Positions 9,690 to 17,475 of a stretch of DNA of 64,000 nt are shown piece by piece (positions within the stretch are counted from its first letter, which is position 1; the number at the start of each line of letters is the position of its first letter). The stretch is from Hydractinia symbiolongicarpus. Lineage: Eukaryota; Cnidaria; Hydrozoa; Anthoathecata; Hydractiniidae. The DNA lies in contig NC_079880.1 of NCBI RefSeq assembly GCF_029227915.1, positions 16,016,001-16,080,000 on the forward strand, written 5' to 3'. The translations under genes were made by a program, and so were the position numbers. The notes under the pieces are model-generated. The model saw only the letters and a program-made list of their open reading frames with translations, searched no databases and was not told the DNA's origin.

Positions 9690-9714
9690 TTGTATATATT
9701 GATAGTTTATACAA
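9690..9714. promoter_or_regulatory. TTGTATA/TATACAA inverted repeat before the zinc-ribbon ORF
   Basis: TTGTATA at 9690-9696 and TATACAA at 9708-9714 face each other across 11 bp, ending 9 bp before ATG 9724. Similar short inverted repeats occur in other gene gaps of this element, so this may be a shared promoter signal. The function is inferred. Confidence 0.3.
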
Positions 9715-9723
9715 CAAAAAAAA

Positions 9724-9918
9724 ATGGAGGAGACCAAGAGCTGTTCAAACTGTAAAAGACCTTGTTCTTTGGATAATTTTAAGATTAAGGAGGACGGACA
9801 ACGGACACAACAATGTATCAAATGCTTGGATAGTCATAATGCGTCAAAGGAACGTACCAAATGCCCTCATAAAAAGAGAGATCACACTGCAAAGATTGTG
9901 ATTTTCATAATTCATTAG
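9724..9918 (+). CDS. Small zinc-ribbon protein
   Basis: 64 residues: MEETKSCSNC, about 20 residues, CIKCL, then a basic tail with one more CPHKKRDH. The two CxxC pairs suggest a single zinc ribbon. It follows the PolB stop by 57 bp. In front of its ATG a T/A-rich inverted repeat is visible (9690-9714). It resembles the broken gene at 5136-5452, which supports it being a real gene family. The C-terminal IVIFIIH looks abrupt, so it may be truncated. Function is unknown. Confidence 0.45.
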   Translation: MEETKSCSNCKRPCSLDNFKIKEDGQRTQQCIKCLDSHNASKERTKCPHKKRDHTAKIVIFIIH

Positions 9919-9932
9919 CATGAACAAGACGT

Positions 9933-10100
9933 ATGATATACGCAAACAACCTCGCCAAAAAAGTGTATAAAAAGCTGAAGTTAGACACGACATATTTTGC
10001 TATTCGGATAGGCAATAATATTGATAGAAAATTTCTCGAAATTTCAATTTTCGTTAGGTCAGTCTGTAAACACGTCCTCGCGGGCGAGATAGTAAAATAA
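9933..10100 (+). CDS. Short unrecognised basic ORF
   Basis: 55 codons from ATG 9933, lysine-rich at the N-terminus (ANNLAKKVYKKLKL), ending at TAA 10098-10100. I recognise no family. It lies between the zinc ribbon and the ATPase. The 22 bases before it (ATTTTCATAATTCATTAGCA and two more, 9901-9922) recur at 10253-10274, just before the ATPase start. This suggests either a repeated upstream signal or a small duplication. It may be a chance ORF. Confidence 0.25.
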   Translation: MIYANNLAKKVYKKLKLDTTYFAIRIGNNIDRKFLEISIFVRSVCKHVLAGEIVK

Positions 10101-10305
10101 AAAAAAAGTAAAAATAGTTACCAAGATGAGATTCGAACAAACGACTACTCCCGTGTCAGTGCTCAGAGAGGCAAAAATTTCCATTCTTGTAGGACACATT
10201 TGCGTTTTAATACAAGCTCACGAGCTTGTAATTAGCATTAGCATTAGTATTCATTTTCATAATTCATTAGCATGTTTGTTGTATGCCCATGGGCATACAA
10301 CAAAC
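10101..10305. other. Non-coding gap before the ATPase
   Basis: An A-run with AAAAAAAAAG near 10102-10110, a small dyad AGCTCACGAGCT near 10215-10226, GCATTA repeats, and the left half of a 46-bp palindrome. A frame is open across it (from 10126) but its sequence looks like nothing known. I see no RNA gene. Confidence 0.4.
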
Positions 10306-10312
10306 ATGCTAA
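10267..10312. promoter_or_regulatory. 46-bp perfect palindrome spanning the ATPase start codon
   Basis: The sequence from 10267 to 10312 equals its own reverse complement with no mismatch. It is centred on the CCATGG at 10287-10292, with arms reading TTAGCATGTTTGTTGTATGC outside the centre. The ATPase ATG (10306-10308) lies in the right arm. It could form a hairpin or cruciform or bind a dimeric factor. The role is inferred; the symmetry is seen directly. Confidence 0.8.
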
Positions 10313-10902
10313 ATATTGTCAAGGAACCCCATACAGCTATATTTACAGGCCCCACAAGCTGTGGCAAAACTAAGCGTGTGCTCGACCTTCTCGAGAATGA
10401 GTATCAGGGACATTTCAACAATATCGTTGTTTTATGTCCTACTCTTCGGTGGAATAGAACTTACTTGGATAGAGCATCGCTGTGGCAAGATCCTTACGTG
10501 TTTTTAAAAACACTGCAAGATAATTAGTTCGAATGGATTGAGAAACTGTCGAAACTTTTAGCGGGTGAAGAAACACTCTTCATCATCGATGACATGATCG
10601 CGAACGAGAGCCTAGATAAGCGCCGACAACCCCTATTGGAACTAGCCATTAGCGGGAGGCACAGGAAGCACTCATTGTGGTTGCTAACTCAAAGTTATAC
10701 GGCGATCCCCTAGAACCTGAGGAGGCAGAAAAAGCAGCTGTTTATATGGTACCCTAGTGAACGATCTGATATGAAGCTGGTGGATGATGAGACAAACCTT
10801 CTCGAAGATTGGGAGCTAATCAAAAATCTGTTGAAAAAATCCAAACATGCATGTTTGTATATTAGGCTTGAGCACCCCAGGCTCTGGCGGATATTGGGTT
10901 GA
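10306..10902 (+). pseudogene. FtsK/HerA-type (A32-like) genome-packaging ATPase, broken
   Basis: 198 codons in one frame from ATG 10306 with two in-frame stops, TAG 10525-10527 and TAG 10711-10713, ending at TGA 10900-10902. The Walker A loop GPTSCGKT is at residues 15-22 and the Walker B LFIIDD near residue 93. A SGRHRKHSLWLLTQSY segment follows, as in poxvirus A32-like/Polinton packaging ATPases. The length fits the family (about 200-250 residues). By family it drives DNA into the capsid. Family assignment is strong; the two stops make it inactive unless read through. Confidence 0.8.
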
Positions 10903-10907
10903 AATAG

Positions 10908-11099
10908 ATGTCATATGAAATGATAAAACAACAGCTGAAGGCCTGCCATGAAGAGATGGATAAGATACCCTATCTGGAATCTCAATTAGAGGTTCTTGAC
11001 GAAGAGCTAAGGGATGCACTCGAAAGGGAAAAGAATACTAAGTATTTTTTCATATCTGCCCTAATGATATGGACTCTGGTTGGCGTATTAGTTAAATAA
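10908..11099 (+). CDS. Coiled-coil/single-membrane-segment mini-protein
   Basis: 63 residues from ATG 10908, five bases after the ATPase stop. Residues 5-43 are charged and heptad-like (KACHEEMDKIPYLESQLEVLDEE and on). Residues 45-61 (YFFISALMIWTLVGVLV) form one transmembrane segment, with a C-terminal lysine. The reading frame is intact. Tight spacing on both sides (the Bro copy starts 4 bp later) suggests a co-transcribed cluster. It may be a virion membrane or tail-anchored protein; I know no specific family. Confidence 0.5.
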   Translation: MSYEMIKQQLKACHEEMDKIPYLESQLEVLDEELRDALEREKNTKYFFISALMIWTLVGVLVK

Positions 11100-11103
11100 T
11101 AAA

Positions 11104-11379
11104 ATGTCTTGTCTTGTTAAATTTAATAATATCCAGCTACATATCGTAACTATTAAAGGCCGCCCTTGGATTAGAGCCAAGGAAGTAGTACAAGCATTAG
11201 AATATCAAAAGGACACCTCGGATACCATACGCAATCCATGTAGTCGGGAAAATTACGCTCACAAGTGGCAACTGAGTGGTCCCCCCGCTACTTGGGAACC
11301 GGTGAAATGGCTAATATGATCAAAAAAAATATGATCTCTACATCAATGAGGAGGGTATGTACGAATTGGTGTTTGGAAG
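11104..11379 (+). pseudogene. Truncated Bro-N gene copy (first copy of a 283-bp direct repeat)
   Basis: From ATG 11104 the first 50 codons (MSCLVKFNNIQLHIVTIKG, then RPWIRAKEVVQALEY) match the Bro N-terminal domain of the longer gene at 12315 almost exactly. A small difference near 11274 shifts the frame, giving a stop at 11317-11319. DNA identity with the second copy continues to 11379 and then ends abruptly. It is therefore a partial duplicate, not a full gene. Confidence 0.75.
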
Positions 11380-11409
11380 AAGGAAGAAGAGTTTAAGGAC
11401 TGTTTTTAA

Positions 11410-11471
11410 GCAAATAATGTATTTTTCACATTTTGTGTATGCAAATAATGTATTTTTCACATTTTGTGTAA
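11410..11471. repeat. 31-bp tandem duplication
   Basis: GCAAATAATGTATTTTTCAC plus ATTTTGTGTA occurs twice back to back (starting 11410 and 11441). It lies between the truncated Bro copy and the microsatellite. No function is evident. Confidence 0.8.
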
Positions 11472-11527
11472 CTAAACTTATATACATCGGTTACATGGAA
11501 TATGACGAAACGATTTTTATTTAACAT

Positions 11528-11602
<75 letters not shown>
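11528..11602. repeat. (GATA)n microsatellite
   Basis: About 75 bp of uninterrupted GATA units (about 18 copies). On the minus strand this reads (CTAT)n and follows the body of the SINE-like unit whose tRNA head is at 11868-11940, so it may be its 3' tail. Confidence 0.95.
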
Positions 11603-11942
11603 GTGCATATTTTACATGGCTAGCCTCACAAATATCGAGGGATATACGCTGTCTATTATTTCCAGGAGGGGCCATGGCGTAGATGGAGAGTCCTAGAGAA
11701 TTTAATGCTCATTTTGAGCTACGCAGACCCAATTAGAGCCCGCGCTCTACTAGACAACTCCCGGCAACATCCAACGGCCCACACAGTGTGCCATCTTTCC
11801 AATTTCCCTCACATGGCTTGGGTTAACCCGGGGCTATGGTAACTTTCACTCGCCCATGTTGAATCGCCGTCAAGAGGAATCGAACCCCGGTCTCCCGCAC
11901 AGAGTACGAAAGCTATAACCACTAATCTACGGCGCCACTGTT
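11528..11942 (-). mobile_element. tRNA-derived SINE-like element (minus orientation)
   Basis: On the minus strand the 5' end carries RNA polymerase III promoter parts: an A-box-like TAGATTAGTGG (11919-11929) and a perfect B-box GTTCGATTC (11877-11885), spaced as in tRNA genes. The head begins GGCGCCGTAGATTAGTGG. The body runs to about 11603 and ends in a (CTAT)n tail. The anticodon stem is poor and position 33 is not T, so this is a degenerate tRNA-derived head and not a tRNA gene. Outer limits are approximate and no target duplication was confirmed. Confidence 0.6.
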
Positions 11943-12308
11943 GTTGGTGTGGTTGGTTTTATGATGCTAGCTAACAAACATGCCTCGCATCAATAATATC
12001 ATCAAAACTGAAAAAAACATATACTTCATTTATATACCATGCCCCTTTTTAAATGCTTTTGTAAAGATTTATTTTGAAGGAAAGAGTAGAAATTGCTTAA
12101 AAAGAACAGCCATCTTTTTTGCAAACACAATTTCCGTTACTTTGTGCTAGAACTTCATTTAACAAACCACATAAAACTCGCAGCTTTTCACGACAAAGAA
12201 GACATAATTTTTTCGGCGACTTCAAAGAGAATTTCGGCAACATTAAAGGAAAATGGCGATATCAACTTTGCCTGTCACAGAGACACGGAACTGGCGTATT
12301 ATTATAGA
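11943..12308. other. AT-rich gap before the second Bro copy
   Basis: No gene recognised. A frame in register with the Bro gene is open from 12093 (coding for basic, unremarkable residues), so a longer N-terminus cannot be excluded. The strong Bro homology begins only at ATG 12315. Confidence 0.35.
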
Positions 12309-12314
12309 GATAAA

Positions 12315-13145
12315 ATGTCTTGTCTTGTTAAATTTAATAATATCCAGCTACATATCGTAACTATTAAAGGCCGCCCTTGGATTAGAGCCAAGGAAGTAGT
12401 ACAAGCATTAGAATATCAAAAGGACACCTCGGATACCATACGCAATCACTGTAGTCGGGAAAATTACGCTCACAAACAGGCAACTGAGTGGTCCCCCCGC
12501 TACTTGGGAACCGGTGAAATGGCTAATATGATCAAAAAAAATATGATCTCTACATCAATGAGGAGGGTATGTACGAATTGGTGTTTGGAAGCCAACAGCC
12601 TAAAGCGAAAAGCTTCAGAAAATATTGTTGCAATGTTCCCAAAAATCCGTGAGCAACTACACCATCAAGCCATCGAAGAGAGAGATATTGCCCTGGCAAT
12701 ACTCAGCGATGACTTGAAGGATAGAGACATAACTATAGCAAACCTTGAGGAAGACCTGAAGAAGCGAGAAAATCAGCTTGACCTTTGAACATTAGAGATT
12801 GCGGAACTCCGTCAGAGATATGTACCACATGCTTACAATCCGGGAAAGGATAATGTAATCATGATTTTTCGTAAACATACAACACCTGAAGATGATAAAT
12901 ACCATAATCTTCCCTATTACTGCGCCCGCGTACAAAGACGTTGTATTTTAAAGAAAAGGAGGTGAATCAGGCTTCAATTTCCAGAGTCTGAAGAGATCGT
13001 TGTTATTGATAACGCAAATGGGATGCATGCTTTTAATCGGTTTGAAGAGGAAGGACATATGGAGAGATACATATGCCACTTAAGGCTTATTGATCTTACT
13101 CGAGACGATCTATATGATCTTGGTGATCCGGCACTGGAAGATTAG
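12315..13145 (+). pseudogene. Bro family protein (Bro-N domain, coiled coil, Bro C-terminal region), two stops
   Basis: The Bro-N domain, a DNA-binding module of baculovirus repeated ORFs and relatives, covers residues 1-110 (VKFNNIQLHIVTIKGRPWIR; RYLGTGEMANMIKKNM-type text). Residues 120-157 are a charged coiled coil (ALAILSDDLKDRDITIANLE). TGA 12786-12788 interrupts, but the same frame goes on with YVPHAYNPGKDNVIMIFRK and IVVIDNANGMHAFNRFEEEG, a C-terminal region typical of viral Bro proteins. A second TGA is at 12963-12965 and the end at 13143-13145. The N-terminal 157-residue part might still be made. Role by family: DNA binding and modulation of host or viral expression. Confidence 0.7.
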
Positions 13146-13166
13146 AGGCGCGTGGTTTTGTGTGTT

Positions 13167-13703
13167 CATAACACAAAAAAATCGAGAAATTTACCATTCT
13201 TAGGTATTTCAACATCCTCTGGAATCAACATTAATTCTTCCGCCACAAACTTCGATCAGGTCCATCTGCCAAGTAGTATAGTAGACGGGTACCGGTTACG
13301 ATACAGTCCAGCCTGTATGTACGCTTCAGCCAATAGGCATCCGTTGCACGTCTTTTTTGATCCCCATGTTCCTCGCCGGGTTGTAGCAGATACAAGTATA
13401 ATCCGTCATCGGGTAGAGGCTTTTCCTCAGGATACTCCTCGCTTTTTGCAAGTGGTGTACGTCATCGAGCTTAATGGCTTTTGAATGTTTCATACCAATC
13501 ATAGCGGTTTTGGTGTTGTTCAAACTCTTGAAGACAGTGTACAGATTCTTGACCCATATAATGCTAGCTTCGTCAGTGAGACTACTCTGCTCAGTAAGTA
13601 GTTTGATCGCTTTTCTCCCGATCCAGAGATGTTCTGGTTGGTAATATATATGACTTAGCTTTTCAGCTTCATCCGTTGTAACAATATGCTTTACTTTTGA
13701 CAT
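13167..13703 (-). pseudogene. Polinton/retroviral-type integrase remnant lacking the catalytic core
   Basis: From ATG 13703 (minus) the first residues, HIYYQPEHLWIGRKAIKLL, match the N-terminal domain of Polinton/adintovirus integrases. The text then jumps to WVKNLYTVFKSLNNTKTAMIGMK, which belongs near the end of the core. The C-terminal part continues in other frames: DGLYLYLLQPGEEHGDQKRRATD and YYLADGPDR, then FVAEELMLIPEDVEIP, ending at 13167. The whole remnant is 537 bp, too short for the full enzyme, and the D,D-35-E core between the two halves is absent. So an internal deletion plus at least two frame changes killed it. Confidence 0.6.
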
Positions 13704-13719
13704 GTTTATTATACATGTC
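13699..13719. promoter_or_regulatory. GACATGT/ACATGTC inverted repeat at the integrase start
   Basis: Seven-base arms at 13699-13705 and 13713-13719 enclose seven A/T bases. The integrase start codon (minus strand, 13701-13703) lies in the left arm, and the stop of the upstream minus-strand gene (13729) is 10 bp away. Possible binding site; the role is inferred. Confidence 0.35.
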
Positions 13720-13728
13720 AGAAAGCGA

Positions 13729-14127
13729 TTACATCCATTTGTACGCTATGAAGCCGAGGAGGGTTAATGAGCCAAGAATGAACGTCAGCTCCCCGTCTTG
13801 TTGAGGCTTCGATGGGATATAAAAATCGGATAATTTTGGAGCTTTTTCAATTGTCGCGATGAAATACTCCCTCATTCCGTCGTCGAGCTCCTTGAGACTT
13901 TGACCCGCAGCACGCTGTTCCTCCCGTCGTCTATTGTACCAATCTATTTTTGCCTGTCTGTCACGTACCTATTGAGATTGTGCTGCTTGTAATTTCTCAA
14001 CCGTTAAATCATGTCTTTTCCGCTCTTCTTCACCATGACCCGAAAGTTTGCTGAATAGGAAATTTGATCCTGAGAAAGCGAGCGCGTTAATCAGCGCACC
14101 TCCTGCCATAATCGCGAGAGTTGCCAT
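13729..14127 (-). pseudogene. Conserved Polinton small virion-type protein with N-terminal hydrophobic segment, one in-frame stop
   Basis: 133 codons from ATG 14127. Residues 2-25 are hydrophobic (ATLAIMAGGALINALAFSGS), followed by a charged helix (ERKRHDLTVEKLQAA). TAG 13969-13971 is codon 53. The same frame then continues with a basic helix, LKELDDGMREYF, and a second hydrophobic segment at the C-terminus (LTFILGSLTLLGFIAYKWM). I recall this protein, a short helix-rich polypeptide with two membrane segments, as a regular member of the capsid gene cluster in cnidarian-type Polintons. It sits 51 bp downstream of the major capsid gene on the same strand. Molecular function is unknown. Confidence 0.65.
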
Positions 14128-14132
14128 CTTTA

Positions 14133-14157
14133 TTTTGTAGATCCAAGGCCTACAAAA
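14133..14157. promoter_or_regulatory. TTTTGTAG/CTACAAAA inverted repeat between capsid and small virion gene
   Basis: Eight-base arms at 14133-14140 and 14150-14157 lie 6 bp upstream (minus strand) of ATG 14127 and just past the capsid gene's stop at 14179. This is one of several similar dyads in the element's gene gaps. Confidence 0.4.
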
Positions 14158-14178
14158 ACAAATTTTGCTGCACTAATA

Positions 14179-15435
14179 TTATACACTGTGGAACCTGCCA
14201 TCAAGTATATGTAATTGCGCGTCCATCAAGAGATAGACGTAGCACCTAATATCCCCAGTTCCTGTATCTGCTTTTTTCATCATATGCAGTGTGATCCCAT
14301 CCGATAATCTCTGCAATGGAATTCCTGATCCATGTAACAAGGGGTCCGGTGTCGATCTGAAATCCACGAAAATCGCAAAGCGCTCAGTCATATATTGTCC
14401 TATCGTGACTTCACTATCGTGGCATCCGAACAGTTCAACTATTTGCTCCAGATGATATCTTTGCATCATACCATGGGAGTATAAAGCAGAGGGCTCACCT
14501 TCCACGGTAATAGTGATCTTCTCGATCTTTGAATTATAAAATTTCTCATTATTCCCAGAATATGGCTTATCTGCATTGGTATCTTTAAATAATAAGAGAA
14601 TACCCTTAAGGCTCTTGCTCGGCGTATCGAGTTGTAGATTGTAGCTGGTATCGGCCTTTTTCATATACAGTATACGTTCGTATGGTAAGGCGAGGCGGCT
14701 GCATCGCAACATCATCGCACTTGCAAGCTCTTCGTTTGTCACCTTGTCGAATTGAAAACAAATATTTGTTATTTTGTAGGAAGGATCGGCTGCCTTCGCG
14801 GCTGTTGAGCCTGCCGCTGGGGTTCCGGCATCCTTTATAACGTCACCATATGAAGCGAAATGTAGAACGAACTGCAGTCTATCGTGTAAGCCTGCTTGGT
14901 TGAATTGGAGATCCCTCGTGAGTTCGAACATGGAGCCAAGAGGTATTGCGAAGGTCTTTCCATACGCTGCCACGATCGCCTTTTCCTCGTCATTTCCTAC
15001 GTGATCGTTGGCTTTAACCTGTAGAGCCCTGATGGTGCCGTCATTAGGATTAATCCCTTCCAAAATTAAGTTATTCTCTCTATTGAATTTTGAAATCCAC
15101 AGGTCTTTGTACACACTGAATACATTGTAGTCAGCGATATTCTGAATTTCGTTAGCATTCAACGTAAACCGTAAACCCCGTACCAATGTCTCGCCGATAT
15201 TGGAGACTATGGTTCGTTTAGTATTCGTACCAGTCAGCTCGAGGTCGAAAAGCAACTTGATTGATCCAGGAAAAATCAAATCGTTTTGACCTATATTAGG
15301 AATATCCACGTACAGGTCTTCGTTCTGATTTATTGTGCTGGGTACATGCGATACTTTCACCCTTTGTTTTTTTCCCTTCATGCCATACATGATTTTCAAT
15401 TCCTTATGCGGATCTAATTTACCAAATGCACTCAT
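14179..15435 (-). CDS. Major capsid protein (double jelly-roll, hexon-like) of Polinton/adintovirus
   Basis: 418 codons, uninterrupted, from ATG 15435. Text typical of invertebrate Polinton capsid proteins is visible: ETLVRGLRFTLNANEIQNIADY (residues about 85-107), RENNLILEGI (near 120), SRLALPYERILYMKK in mid-protein, PSKSLKGILLLFKD (about 275-290) and the following ITITVEGEPSALYSHGM. The length fits the family (about 400-500 residues). By family it forms the pseudo-hexagonal capsomers of an icosahedral shell. It starts 31 bp from the divergent gene at 15467, so both may share a promoter. It is the best preserved large gene of the element, in contrast to the broken polymerase and ATPase. I could not compare predicted structure. 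Confidence 0.82.
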   Translation of the reverse strand: MSAFGKLDPHKELKIMYGMKGKKQRVKVSHVPSTINQNEDLYVDIPNIGQNDLIFPGSIKLLFDLELTGTNTKRTIVSNIGETLVRGLRFTLNANEIQNIADYNVFSVYKDLWISKFNRENNLILEGINPNDGTIRALQVKANDHVGNDEEKAIVAAYGKTFAIPLGSMFELTRDLQFNQAGLHDRLQFVLHFASYGDVIKDAGTPAAGSTAAKAADPSYKITNICFQFDKVTNEELASAMMLRCSRLALPYERILYMKKADTSYNLQLDTPSKSLKGILLLFKDTNADKPYSGNNEKFYNSKIEKITITVEGEPSALYSHGMMQRYHLEQIVELFGCHDSEVTIGQYMTERFAIFVDFRSTPDPLLHGSGIPLQRLSDGITLHMMKKADTGTGDIRCYVYLLMDAQLHILDGRFHSV

Positions 15436-15466
15436 TTATTTATAGCAGTTGGAGTTGAAATAAACT

Positions 15467-16718
15467 ATGGATAATCCAGGATATGAAGGAGACTTTACGC
15501 CAGAACGAGATATAGAAGATGAACCTGAAGAGTTTAGTAGTGAGATCCTTCGACCCGAGGATATTCCAGATACAAGCACTACGTCCGCAATACCTTCACA
15601 AGGTGACACTCTCGCGGCAAGGCAGGAGATACTAAAATCAAATTGATAGCCTATACGAAGCTCTTAGTGAGGAGCTGGGGCAACCGAATGCCAGACACAA
15701 TGATAACTTTACAATAGAAGGTAATCAGCTTACCTACGATGGTATAGAGCTTACAAAACAAAATTGTGAGTTGAGAGCCGTGGGTGCGATAAAAAAAGCC
15801 TTGGGCGCTGGTAGGTTGCGAACCATGGGGTTTACTGACTATACCACACCTCACAAAGGTAGTAAAAAGATGGCGCAGGGACTATTGAATAATATTGATA
15901 CCATCGAGGACAACCCTGGTGACATCGAGATGTTGCCATTACTCGAGAATGTGCTTGATGAAACGAAGAGTTTGATAGAAGATACTTTCTTTACTGAATC
16001 CTTCGACGAACGTGAAAGAAGAAAGCTTCATTTCTATGTTAGAACGCTCAAGGACGAGTTGAATAATGTGAAAAGTAAAATGATTTACTACGATGGTGAG
16101 CTTTCCAAGGCAGATGACAAGATCAAGAGGCTTGAGGCAAAGAAGGCTGGGTCCAACGTATCAGAGAAGCAGCAAAATATCTGGGGTGAGGAGCTCGATA
16201 AGGTCAAGGAAAATAGTGAAAAGTTAAAGAATGATCGAAAGGCTATAATAGAATCACATGGTTTACTATCATCTAAAATTCACAATCAGTTGAAAAATAT
16301 TAAAGACACCCTCATGAAAATAGCTGAAGATGATACCTCATTACGGGAGAAGCTCAGCATTCTATTCAAAGAACAGGGTATTACTATTGCCAGCATTGTC
16401 TCAGCCGTGGGCTTGCTGATATCAACCCTCGTATTAGCACTCACAGGAGGTAGTGGGGCAGTATCAGGTGTGGAAGGAGGTGGTGGTAGCAAAGGGTTTG
16501 TGCAAAAACAATTGGAGAGACTCGGGAAATTTTTAAAGTATCTTGCTGGCAAAGCGGGAGCTGCCCTCCCAGGGATCATCGGTACCATCGTATCGTTCTT
16601 TTTTCGGGTAGCCGCCAAAGTAGTGGAGTATGTAGCGAGGCACTTGTACCTAGCCATCGCGGGAGTTGTAGTTATCGTGGTGGCTTACGTCGGGAGGAAG
16701 GGTGATAAGAGATCGTAA
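15467..16718 (+). pseudogene. Coiled-coil/hydrophobic C-terminus virion-type protein, frameshifted
   Basis: From ATG 15467 an acidic N-terminus (GYEGDFTPERDIEDEPEEF) runs 59 codons to TGA 15644-15646. The adjacent frame continues in the same style from about 15640 (LYEALSEELGQPNARHND) and stays open to 16718, so one frameshift splits the gene. The middle is a long coiled coil (residues around 130-240 of the whole). The C-terminus has a glycine-rich linker and two or three hydrophobic segments (ITIASIVSAVGLLISTLVLA; LPGIIGTIVSFFFRVAAK; LYLAIAGVVVIVVAYVG) with basic ends. This architecture is a regular part of Polinton capsid clusters; a minor capsid or membrane-active role is inferred. An internal Met (codon at 15771) could give a shorter intact protein of 315 residues. 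Confidence 0.6.
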
Positions 16719-16752
16719 ATTCACGTCTAATTTGTTGATCAACAGATTAGAC

Positions 16753-17124
16753 TTACTTAAACCAAACATACGCGAGGATCAGTCCTATTCCCAACGTGAT
16801 AATGGTGGCCTTGATAACATCATGCTGCCTGTGGGCTTCCTTGGTATCAGGCGACTTTATATGTTGCCTAGGAGGTGTAGTGAAAGATGCCTTATGTTTG
16901 ACAACTTTGGTATTCAGATCTAGCTCTACACCAACACCGATATTAGAAAGAGCAATTAGAACGTTGTTCTCATACCCTAATATGTTTCCAATGCGAAGAT
17001 CCATATTCGAGGGAAGCATGTATACGATGGACATTACAGCAAAATTTACTGTTGTTCTGGCATACTGCAGCACCTTTTGAAACTCGGTGATATCTTGACC
17101 TACGTTCTCATCGCGTAAAACCAT
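16753..17124 (-). CDS. Small protein with C-terminal membrane anchor
   Basis: 123 codons from ATG 17124, intact. The bulk is soluble and beta-prone (YMLPSNMDLRIGNILGYENN; GVGVELDLNTKV). A basic, histidine-rich linker then precedes a C-terminal hydrophobic segment (IKATIITLGIGLILAYVWF) with a final lysine, so it is tail-anchored. It starts 3 bp after the stop of the next minus-strand gene (17128), suggesting one transcript. I do not recognise a named family. Position in the capsid cluster suggests a virion component. Confidence 0.5.
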   Translation of the reverse strand: MVLRDENVGQDITEFQKVLQYARTTVNFAVMSIVYMLPSNMDLRIGNILGYENNVLIALSNIGVGVELDLNTKVVKHKASFTTPPRQHIKSPDTKEAHRQHDVIKATIITLGIGLILAYVWFK

Positions 17125-17127
17125 GTC

Positions 17128-17475
17128 CTAGAATTTCTGCAATAATATTTGCCTCGCTGTATAGTTATCGGCATTAGATCCTAGGATTGATGCCTTTGCA
17201 CTCCCTTGAGATCCTAGCAATAAGACAACATAGACGCGTATACTTTCACTCAATTTTGTGAGGCCTTCCGATGTTAGACCCTGAGAGGTTGCTATTATAA
17301 ATTTGGCCCAATCCCCATTAACCTGTGGCCACCAACGGCCGTTGGTTAACGACGACATGATTGCTTTGAACTTGTACAAAGCGTTGGGATTCGCACTATA
17401 TTCGCGACATACTCGCGCGTAACCCGAGGTAGAGTAAGGGCTCTCGTACTGAGAAAAGCCTCCTTTGTATGACAT
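17128..17475 (-). CDS. Unrecognised capsid-cluster protein
   Basis: The ATG at 17475 is preferred because it lies inside the 3' end of the previous minus-strand frame in a short overlap; the frame is open back to 17535. The sequence is tyrosine-rich at the start (YKGGFSQYESPYSTSGYARV). The middle, GRWWPQVNGDWAKFIIATSQ, and a hydrophobic-helical stretch (IRVYVVLLLGSQGSAKASIL) follow. There is no cysteine motif and no clear membrane segment. I do not recognise the family. Uninterrupted coding and tight packing support a real gene. Confidence 0.45.
   Translation of the reverse strand: MSYKGGFSQYESPYSTSGYARVCREYSANPNALYKFKAIMSSLTNGRWWPQVNGDWAKFIIATSQGLTSEGLTKLSESIRVYVVLLLGSQGSAKASILGSNADNYTARQILLQKF

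Larger units (their letters stand above)
11098..12591. repeat. Direct repeat of about 283 bp flanking a 930-bp insert
   Basis: Copies at 11098-11379 and 12309-12591 are nearly identical by eye, with differences only around CAATCCATG/CAATCACTG and AAGTGGCAAC/AAACAGGCAAC. Between them lie a 31-bp tandem duplication, a GATA microsatellite and a tRNA-derived SINE-like unit. The layout suggests a local duplication of the Bro 5' part that carried or received the insert. Confidence 0.85.

Noticed and set aside
11868-11940. A tRNA gene on the minus strand
   Set aside because: A- and B-boxes are present but the anticodon stem is mostly wobble pairs, position 33 is not T and the sequence runs on into a repeat body with a simple tail. 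Better explained as a SINE head.
13152-13484. Plus-strand 110-codon ORF over the integrase
   Set aside because: Its antisense carries the integrase C-terminal text; the plus frame resembles nothing.
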